A stretch of 64,000 nucleotides of DNA from Euptelea pleiosperma (taxonomy: Eukaryota; Streptophyta; Magnoliopsida; Ranunculales; Eupteleaceae), in contig CM068553.1 in the NCBI GenBank assembly GCA_035048495.1, positions 31,272,978-31,336,977 of the forward strand, in the 5' to 3' direction. Of the stretch, positions 35,353 through 45,900 are shown in pieces. The notes under the pieces are model-generated. The model did not search any database. It saw nothing but the letters and a program-made list of their open reading frames with translations, and was not told the DNA's origin. The first letter of the stretch is position 1; every line of letters begins with the position of its first letter. The translations under genes and the position numbers were made by a program.

Positions 35353-36266
35353 GAGTAAAATTCACTCACCGCCCGTGATGATTGCCCACAATATGTGCCA
35401 GGTGGTATACGTTTAGAAGACGCTGATCGTATGGATGTTTGGTCCAAGCTTTGAAGGGGGCCGCTATAATGGTATAGCGGACTTGGGGGTGTTACTGTTT
35501 TTCCCTTATAACGCTCAGGGGTGAAAACAGAAAATAATGAGAAAATAACATAAATAACGGAAAAAATGTCGCTGAAATTCAAAATTTAAAATTTTAATTT
35601 TAATTTTCAAAAACAGAAAAAAAACAATAGAAAAGAACGGAAATTAACAAAAAATAACGGAAATAACAGACGTTCTTTTCACAAAAAAATCCAGAAAATA
35701 ACGGTCGTTATTTTCGTTAAAATGGAAAAATAACAATAAATAATGGTCATTATTTTTAAAACGTTTTAACGGTTCATAACGTAACGAGGGAGGTCTGAAT
35801 CTGTTATAACGGCCATTTTTTAAACCATGGTTTGGTCAATCCCTAGATGAGCCTACAAACCAAAAATCAGCCTAATTAGTGATTTCAAATCTTTGGAGGG
35901 TCGGGCTCGGGGAACCCCAATTTTTGACACCCATTTTATCATCACCTTAGAGATCATCCTCACCAAAAATCAGCCATTGATTCATCTTCTATGTGGGTAC
36001 GCAAAATGGGTAAAAAATGGGTGTTCCTCAAGCCCAACCCATCTTTGGATACTAGTTCCCAAATAATGGTCAATAATGCTTAAATTCAACGGTTAAAATC
36101 AATCCATGAAATCCGTTAATCAGGTTGATATTTGATTTGTTGATCCACTTAGGGATTGGCCAAACATCCAAAAGTCAGCATCCTCCACAAATGTGCCAAC
36201 GTGGCTCATATTGTGGGCGGTTATAGGGGGGCAATTAATCATTGTGGAGGGTCAGCAAAGTTACTC
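35353..36266. mobile_element. MULE-MITE split by a hAT-like insertion
   Basis: Starts GAGTAAAATTCACTC and ends GTCAGCAAAGTTACTC. The putative 9-bp flanks CTAGATGAA / CTAGATAGA agree at 7 of 9. Removing 35445-35829 plus one 8-bp duplication leaves the usual arm-loop-arm structure. Confidence 0.6.
35445..35829. mobile_element. AACGG-rich hAT-like element nested in a MULE-MITE (385 bp)
   Basis: CAAGCTTTGAAGGGGGCCG to TTTTTTAAACCATG, with the perfect 8-bp duplication GTTTGGTC at both flanks. The duplication is itself part of the MITE's TGTTTGGTCAATCCC arm, which proves the nesting order. Confidence 0.85.
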
Positions 36267-36530
36267 CTAGATAGACATCAAGACCAAAAAAATAACACGA
36301 TTAGTGATTTCTAAAAGTTGTATTGGAGTCATTTTCATTGGTTGATTTTTAACCGTGGAATTTGGCATTATTTGGGGTACAAAGATCCAAAGGTTTGAAA
36401 TCATTAATCAAGCTGATTTTTAGTTTGTAGGTCCACTTAGGGATTGGCCAAACATCCATACGGTCATTGTCCCTCTAAAGTATTCTCCGTACTCAAATTG
36501 TGGGCGGTCAGCAAAGTTCTACTCGGACCA
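36267..36530. mobile_element. MULE-MITE, right arm and core
   Basis: Runs from AGTGATTTCTAAAAG through GGGATTGGCCAAACATCC to GTCAGCAAAGTTCTACTC. The left arm is short, so it is a partial copy or deletion derivative. Confidence 0.5.
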
Positions 36531-36931
36531 ACTGATCATTGGGTTCCCGCCCAAAATCAACTTGCCTGGACAATCTTATGATTCTCATCCATTTGTTCCG
36601 TTGTTTGATTGGTTGTGATCATCCATTTCATTGACATTGTTCGTAGCTGATCTCCATCTCCTATTTTGGATTCATCAAATACTCGAAAAATATTTGCATT
36701 GCACCCTCCACCCAAGTAGTGGAAAGTATTTGTAACTGATTTTATGGGTCAATACCAAGCAACAGAAAATGTTTGCAGCTGTAAACGTTTACAAAGCAAA
36801 TATTTGTAGAGGTAAATATTTGCATCCTACAAATATTTACTGGATACCAAGCAGGGCCTAATGTACACATGCAAGTGTTACCTTCTCAAATATTATTTAC
36901 ACTCACATTTGTAACCAATTACTGGATAAAA

Positions 36932-39900
36932 TTAATTGTTTGTAGCCCAGAAACCATGAAATCCAAGAGGAAAATTCAAGTGTTTAGGAACTTCAAGCCT
37001 TGCAATGAGTGCATCAACTTCTCCTATTCGCTTAGGATTCAAAATCACAAGGTAGCATCTCTGTATCGATACTGCATACTGCACAATATCACCAACAAAA
37101 ACATAAATACTTTATGATCAGTAAATTGGTTTCCACCCGTCCAGGTTTCTTCTCTGGACGATCATTTGTTAAGTTACCATGAATGCTGATGTGGCAAATC
37201 TAGACCATCCATCTGATAGACGACCACGTGGGCCATGACTTTGTCCACATCACCCCCATGCCCTACCCTTTTAGACAGCCCATCCAGAGGAGAAGGACTT
37301 TGATGACAGGGATGAGCCATGTGGAACATTCTTAGAGGACGCTAACCATATAGATGTTTGACCAATCCCTAGGTTGACCTAAAAACCAAAAATCAGCCCG
37401 ATTATTGATTTACCGTGGGAATTTAAGCATTGACCATTATTTGAGTTACAAAGTCGAAAGGTTTGAAATCACTAATTGAGCTGGTTTTTGGTTTATAGGT
37501 CCATCTAGGGATTGGAAAAACATCCATACGGTCAGAGTCCTCTAAGAGTGTGCCACATGGCCTATAATGATCATGTCATCGGCCTCGATGACAGGGCCTG
37601 TCATCAAAGTTTTACTCCATCCTGTTTACCCGAATTGTAATAATCATGGGAAAAACCTTTCCTCACCCTCACCCATTTGGTTGAGGAGATGCCTCAACCC
37701 CCTATCATATTATATCATGTAAAGGGGAGGTCAACTGGTCAAAGGTAACCGGGAGAATTAGTTTTGGTTCAAGTTATTTTCTTTTCGTAACACTTTTGCA
37801 GATGTGACCTACTCCTTAGGCAGTCCTTCCCCTCCCACCTCCACATGTCACAACATGATAAGGGGTTGAGGCATATCCTGGATAAACGGGTGAGGCAAGT
37901 CAAACTGATAATCATGGTTTTAACCAAGGTTTAAAAAACGGCAGTTATAACGAAAATAACGGCCGTTATAACGGATTCGGACCTACCCCGTTTCGTTATG
38001 GACTGTTAAAAAGCCCAGAAAATAATGGCCGTTATAACGAAAATAACGGCCGTTATTTTCCGTTATTTTCTGGAAAATTTTGTAAAATAAATAAAACGGC
38101 CGTTATTTTTGTTTTTTCCGTTATATTCCATTTTTTCTGTTATTTTCCATTTTTGAAATTTCAGCGCCATTTTTTCGGTTATTTTTCGTTATTTCCGTTA
38201 TTTTTCCATTTTTTTCCGTTTTTGCCTGAGCGTTTTTTTTCGTTATAACGGAAAAAACGGTAACGCCCCCAGTCCGTTATACCGTTATAACGATCCCCTT
38301 TAAGCCTTGGTTTTAACAAATGGCCACTATAACGAAAATAACGAAACGGACCTCCCCATTACATTACATGCCGTTTTTTACATTTTGAAAAATAACTGAT
38401 TTTTTTTTAAAGGCCGTTATTTATGAAAAATTTTGTTAAAAAAACCTGTTATTTTCCGTTATAAATTTTAACGAAAATATGAGTTGAGTTCTCACCTCTA
38501 CCACCAGAAGGTATCCGTCATCCTCGTTAGTTCCTTTGGGGATAAAGATGGGTTCACCGATGAATCGTCGACTTCCGACCGACCATGTGGAAACCGTCTT
38601 TTCCGACACATTTAGCTTCGCCACTGTATCAAACGGAAAATGCGGCAAGATTCGACGAGACCCCGATGAAGTTGCTGCGTAAATGTAAGTGTTTTTGCTA
38701 CCAGAGACCATTGGGTTAATTGCAGGAAAGTCCGATGGTCTTCTCCAATGGTTCAATGACTCAACTGAACATCTTTCACTGTTTCCATCTACATCCAGGT
38801 TGATAGATACCTGCATTTGCAATTCATCCATGGAACTTAATTTATAGAAAACTATTTTTTGCCACAAAAGAAAATTCTATTTTTGCTACTAGTCTTGAAT
38901 TCTGATATAAAAATCTCCTAGATGTGATCCATCAAATTATAGGTTTTAACCTTCCCACATGTGTGTTCTTCATTGGGCTGGCAATGGATCGGATCAACCC
39001 GAAAGTTCGACCCGTTTCGATTTGATAATTTTGGGTCTAGAACCACCTATATTCTTATCAGATCGGTATCGGGTCCATGTATGTTGATCTGATTTCTTAT
39101 CGGATCGGTACTGGATCAGGTATGTACTGATCTGGTTCTGATCCGATATATATTTATATAAATAATATTATTATATTAATGAAATATGATATAATGTGTT
39201 ATACTTATCTGTAATATTTTTTATATAATTATCCCCTCAATTTTGAGCAGATAAAATATATAATTTAAATTATATAATAATAATATTTTTTTTTTGATAT
39301 AGTGGATTGAATTGTATCAGTATGATCCGAAAATCGATTTTATCTATCAGATCGGTTCTAGATCACGATTATGTGATCCAATATCTGATTGGCATATTTT
39401 CTTATCGGATCGCGGTTGGATCAGCACTGATCTGATTCGAACCTGACCCATTGCTAGCCTTAGTATGAAATTGTCTCACTTATAGACCATAACTATGATT
39501 TGTAAGACACTAGTGGGTGGCTCTTGCCCACGGCATTCCCCGACAAAGCGTTTGCCAAAATCGGGTGTGAGTGTCTGAGTTCCACTGTCCAGTTGGGGAA
39601 TAAGATCTTGGCCCTTCTTTATTGAAGCCTATAAGAGGGGGTATAAGTGGGGAGAACCATTGTCAATTGAGAGAGAGAGAGAGAGTACCTGGACTAGGTG
39701 CGGCAGTTGCTCCTCTTCACCTTCTCTTGCGTTCATGAAAGAAGGGTCAAGTTTCCCACTTTTCCAGTTATATCCTGTCAAGCAAAGATGTCCACACAAC
39801 AGAAATTTCAAGTTATTGGGCCCCCTATTTGTCCACCTATCATACACTTTGGGCAAATCACAACCTTCCAATTTGATGACTCTTTCACAATATATTGACA

Positions 39901-42900
39901 CTGTTTCATCATCCAAAAGAATATGAAAGATCTAATTGTTGACACTATCTGATTGGGTAGACTTTTTTGACCTATTATATTTCCTATTAGAGCACAAAGA
40001 TGTGATGGGTCAGACCTGAGACCGACTTTATGTGGACCAATTTTCTGTGGATTTGGGGCCTGGTCTGGTCAGGTTCTTCTTGATTATAAAGTTTGATTGG
40101 ATCGGGTCTGGATTTGGGTCTTGGCCTGATTGTGTCTTTACTATAGGTTGTTATTTTTGCAGTGGGTCCAACTTGTATAATCATATATCATTCAGATCTG
40201 GATCTTTCCATGTGATCAGATCACATATGATGGATGGATTCGGATCCAAATATGGGTTAAAATGTTCAAAGTCACATATGGATCAAAATATACCTAGACC
40301 CTATCCGTATCCAACCCATTTTGTGTCCTATATCTCCTAAGAGCTTTCTTATAATTTTTTCATCAGGTGTAGTAGCTTTGTTTTTCTTATTCCTCTCTCT
40401 TTCTCAACGAGAGAGAGAGAGCTTTTCGAGAGTATTTTTGGTATTATAAGAAAGAGTGATTTTAAGTGGGTACGATGAACACAAAAGGTGGGTTCAAATA
40501 TCTATTCCGTTTCTACAAGATGACTTGTGGGACCCACAATTTAGGTAAAAAATGGGGTCCCCCAAGCGATACCCCCCACCCCCCACCAAAAAAAAAAAAA
40601 AAAACTCAAAAAAGATCGATCTGGATTTGGGTCTTGGCCTGGATCTTTCCATGTGATCATATCACATATGATGGATGCATTCAGATCCAAATATGGGTTA
40701 AAATGTTCAAAGTCACATATGGATCAAAATATACCTAGAACCGATCCGTATCCAACCCATTTTGTGTCCTATATCTCCTAAGAGCTTTCTTATGATTTTT
40801 TCATCAGGTGTAGAAGCTTTGTTTTTCTTATTCCTCTCTCTTTCTCAACGAGAGAGAGAGAGAGCCCTATTCTTCTTTATGTTTTTCGATTTTGGCTCTA
40901 TTTTTTTGTTTGGGTGGGTATGTTTAACACTTTTCGAGAGTATTTTTGGTATTAAGAAAGAGTGATTTTAAGTGGGTATGATGAACACAAAAGGTGGGTT
41001 CAAATATCTATTCTGTTTCTACAAGACGACTTGTGGGACCCACAATTTAGGTAAAAAATGGGGTCCCCTGAGCGATACCCCCCCACCCCCACCCCCACCA
41101 AAAAAAACAAAAAAACCCAAAAAAGAGAAAAAAAGAAAGAGAAAAAGAAAAAGAAAATTACCAAACATTTTGTGGAAATTGAACCATTGATATGAACAAG
41201 CAGCAGCATGTATTTGAATTTCCAAATTCCCTTTTTCATCCCTATGCCCGAAAGAATTGCCAACATGCAGTAGCCACATCTGCGAAGGAGCCTCGATCGG
41301 CACTCTCCAATCTCGATCTGCAACGCCCTTATCGGGAAATCGAGGAAGCAAGTAGATGGGCGATGTAGATTTGCTTGGATTTACAGACAATGCCGATATC
41401 ATCGGAGATAACCCACATACTGCCAGCATCGATCCTACAATATTGCAAATGTTACACTGAATAATATTTATATTATTTAAATAAATAATTTTATTTTTTA
41501 TTTTGTTAAGTACGCCGAGTAATCACGTCGATATCGAGAATCAATTACATTTACAAATAAGATAAATATTTTTATCTTAAAATAAAAATCTACATTTTAT
41601 GTGGGGTTCTGTTTTCCCGATATGGTGCAAAAATGAAACCTATATGTTAATATTCGGGCCACGTGGTGCAGAACATTATATGTACGTTGAAAAAAAACGT
41701 GCATTTAATTTTTAAAACTAAATAACAGCAATTTTGAGGTAGTGTTTTGTTCTCGTTATTTTTGGGGTCGGTCTAGTATGCAACCATTTGCATACTTTTA
41801 AGTATGCAGTATGCAAACATTGTATGCATCATTGAATGCTCATTGAAAAACGTGTTTTTAATTTATAAATTTTTTTTTGAAAATATTGAAATAACACATT
41901 TTTCAAGGGACATCCAACCCAATTGACAATGTTTGCATACTTTTAAGTATGTAAATGGTTGCATACTAAATTTGTCCTTTTTTTTGTGTGTATTCCAGCG
42001 GTTTTTAGGGGGCAAGGCTGGACCGCGTACCAGCAGGAGCAACCAGGCTAGACCTGGCCCGGACAAGCCGGGGAAAGGGGATTTCTACTCCAGGGCACAA
42101 CTGTTCACTAGAGGAAACCTGCCTGTGTGGGATTGAACCCACAACCTCCCACAAGGGGAGGGTACACACTAACCATCTTAGCTAGACCACAGGTTTATTT
42201 TGAGGTGGTGTTGGTTATATCTATTCTACTAAGGGATGAATGTTCTGGCGTGCCTCACCCCCCAATATGTCCAAAATATCTCTGCTTTATTTTTTTTCAT
42301 TTTCTTAATTTATTGACTTTGGATGGGGTTCTTCCGTCTTATTAGTGTCAAAGACATGTCATACCCTTGCACACACGTCAGCCCTGCAACTCTTCAATGC
42401 TCTCTTTTATTAAAAAAAAAAAAACAAAATCTTATTCCTAATATTACCCTCAAGTTCATTAAATTGACAAGCATTTCTTATTTGAGTTTTAGAAATTTTT
42501 TTAATTGATAAGGGTGCTTTAGTCATTCAGTATTTTCACATTCCAAGACAACTAGAATTAATCATTGCATCTAACGTGACACTCAAACTATTCATTGGAA
42601 AAAAAATTAAAGGATAGATCCATCATCCAAGTTAATGATGGACCCACATTGTAAGCTACATGGCATATTATCAGACGATATTAACTGTATAGATGTCTAA
42701 CACATCCCTAAATGAACTTATGTAACAAAAATAGGCATGATTAGTATTTTCTAACCTTTGGATCATAAATCTTGAAATGAACTGGAGAAAATAAGCCATG
42801 GAAAGGACTCTAATCCAATAGATATAAATTACTAATCAGGATGAAATTTGATATGTAAGTCCAACTAGAGATGGGAAAACATCTACACGGTGAGTGGTCT

Positions 42901-45900
42901 CTAAGAATGTGCTACGTGGCTCAAATATGGTCCGTCACCAACTTATATATTTTAAAAATAAAAACAAAACAAAAAGTTATCCATACATACTTAATTATTA
43001 TAATAGTAATGATCACATGGTTCAAGAGTCATGATATTATCATGTTGTACAGTGGTGTCCTTTTGTCGCTAAGCCAAATAATACTAAAAATCTACTGTTA
43101 AAAACAAACAATGAAAATGAATCCACCTGCGGACTACATTTTGCACATGTTGTAAGGTGCGCGACCCCCCTAGTATAGAATAATGGAGGGGCTCTCCTTT
43201 GATAATAAGCCAAATTTGCGGGGCTTTTAGGTTAGACTGGTAATCCCACCGGACAAAACTCCACCGGCCGACTAAAACTTATATCACAAGAAATTGTAAA
43301 TCACACAATTACAAGCCAATGAGTTCTTGGCACGTACACAAGTGCTTTTTTTGCAACGTACCCATGTGCTTTTTCTTTTAGGTGTACGTGCGGAGAACTC
43401 ATTGGCTGCGATTGGGTGATTTACAATCCGATTGTGACAGAAGTTTTACTCCCACCTGCCAACCAAGGTTTAAAAAAATTGCCGTTATAATGAAAATAAC
43501 GGTCCCCTTTAAACCTCGCTGCCAACTACATTGCACAAGTCAGGTACAATTTTGTCCAATGGAAGTGACAAAGGAGTAAAACTTGTGTCACAAGATGTTG
43601 TGACGGAAGCCGGGTCACAGCACTCAATCGAGCCACGTGGCACACGATCAGAGGGCGCTGACCGTATGGATGTTTGGCCAGTCCCTCGGTGAACCTACAA
43701 ACGAAAAATCAGCCTGATTAGTGATTTACAACCTTTGGATTTTTGCACCCAAATAATGTTCAATAATGCTCAAATTCCTACTGTTAAAATCAACCCATGA
43801 AAATAACTTCAATCGAATCGGTTAGAAATCACTAATCAGGCTGATGTTTTATGTACCGGTCCACCGAGGGACTGGCCAAACATCCATACAGTCATCATCC
43901 TCTGATCGTATGCCATGTGGTTCATATTGATGGCTGTGACCGGCTTCCGTCACAACATCTTGTGACACAAGTTTTACTCGTGACAAAGAGGCATCTTACC
44001 GAGTAAAACTTCTGTCGCAACGGGCAATCCTAGCCACGTGGTACATTCTTAGTGGACACTGACCGTATGGACAAAAATCAGCCTGATTACTGTTTTCAAA
44101 GTGATTCGATTGAAGTTATTTTCATGGGTTGATTTTAACGGTAGGAATTTGAGCACTATTGAGCGTTATTTGGGTGTAAAGATCAAAAGGTTGTAAATCA
44201 CTAATCAGGCTGATTTTTGGTTTATAGGTCCACCGAGGGACTGGTCAAACATCCATACGGTCAGTGTCCATTAACAATGTGCCACGTAGCTCGTATGTTG
44301 CATTGTAACAGAAGTTTGACTCCATCTTTCCTCACCTCAAGACAAGGGACCTGACAACAGGGGATGACAGGGGGGCACATTGTTCACAAGTGAGCCCCTG
44401 CCGAGTAAAACTTTGATGACAGGGTGCTACAAACCAAAAATCCCTAGGTAGACCCAAGGTTTAAAAAACGGCCGTTATAACGGATTGGGACCTACCCCGT
44501 TACGTTATGGACCGTTAAAACGCCCAGAAAATAACGGCCATTATAACGAAAATAATGGCAGTTATTTTCCGTTATAACGAAAATAACGACCGTTATTTTC
44601 TGAAAAATTTTGTGAAAAAAAACGGCCGTTATTTTCGTTATTTTCCGTTATATTCCATTTCTTTTCTGTTATTTTCCATTTTTGAAATTTTGAAATTCAA
44701 ATTTGAATTTCAGTTCCAATTTTTCTGTTATTTTTCTTTTTTGCCCCTGACCGTTTTTTTCGTTATAACGGAAAAAACGGTAACGCCCCCAGTCCATTAT
44801 ACCGTTATAATGGTCCCCTTTAAACCTTGGGTAGACCTACAAATTAAAAATCAGATTGATTAGTGTGATTTCAATCCTTTGGATCTTTGTACCTCAAAAT
44901 AATGGTCAATAATGCTCAAATTCCCACGGTTAAAATCAACCCATGAAAACAATTCCAATCCACCGCTTGGTGGATATATGCATAGTTTAAAATAACCGTT
45001 TTAACGGGCGTTAAAAGGGTAACGCCCCAAGCCGGTTACGTTAAGAACCGTTTTGACGCTTAGAAAATAACGGCCATTTTTTTTTATAGTGCAGTTATTT
45101 TTGTTATTTTATGTTTTTTTGTTTTTGAAAATTTAAAATTTCAGGGCCATTTTTAACATTTTTTTTCCTGTTAAATTCTATTTTTTTTTCCACTTTTGCC
45201 CCTGTTGGTTAGAATTTGCTTTGACGGCCGTTTTAACAGTAAACCCCCCAGTCCATTAAAATGGCCGCCTCTTTTATACCTTTGGATATACACACAAAAA
45301 ATCACCCTGATTGGTAATATCTAACCATTAGATTTTAGTACTTTTTAAGGCTTGATTCTAGTTGTTGGATTAAAACTTTTTTTGTTTTTATTTTTGAGTA
45401 CTAAACCGTGTTAAATCACGACCCTAATTTATAATACAGTGACTATGGTTTTAAAAAAACGTTATAACGTTAACACCCAACCTCGTTACATTATTTAGAA
45501 AATAATGCCGAAAACCAAAAGAAATAGGTTTACCGTCATAACCAAGGTTTAAAAGGGACCGTTATAATGGTATGGGGGGTGTTACCGTTTTTCCCATTAT
45601 GACAAAAAAATGCTCGGGCAAAAACGAAAAAAATGGAAATTCAAATTTTGGAATTTGAATTTCAAAATTTCAAAAACGGAAAAAAATGAAAAAAACAGCC
45701 ATTTTTTTCACAAATTTTTTCAAAAAATAACGGTCGTTATTTTCGTCATAACGGAAAATAATGGCGGTTTTTTAAACCTTGGTCATAACGACCGTTTAAC
45801 AAAAATAAAAAGGCAGTTATTTTGTCCTTACATCAAGATTCTTTTCAAAATAAATTAATCTAAAAATAAATAATAAAACAATCATATTTTAACTTTTATT

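Larger units (their letters stand above)
35126..36858. mobile_element. PIF/Harbinger-like element (1.73 kb) just downstream of the CCD7 stop
   Basis: Ends GGCCCTGCTTGGTATC and GATACCAAGCAGGGCC are perfect inverse repeats flanked by TAA on both sides (35123-35125, 36859-36861). Subterminal AAATATTTATTTGC-type repeats are mirrored. No transposase. It contains a nested foldback MULE-MITE (35353-36266), which itself contains a hAT-like copy (35445-35829), and a further MULE-MITE arm to about 36522. Confidence 0.8.

Noticed and set aside
41000..41429. A 136-residue minus-strand frame ending in a poly-Phe/Leu tail
   Set aside because: Only 41162-41434 is real (CCD7 exon 4). The tail is read-through into the pyrimidine-rich intron 4.
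42121..42193. tRNA gene on the minus strand
   Set aside because: A/B-box-like motifs exist but no acceptor stem or anticodon arm could be drawn, and a SINE body follows.
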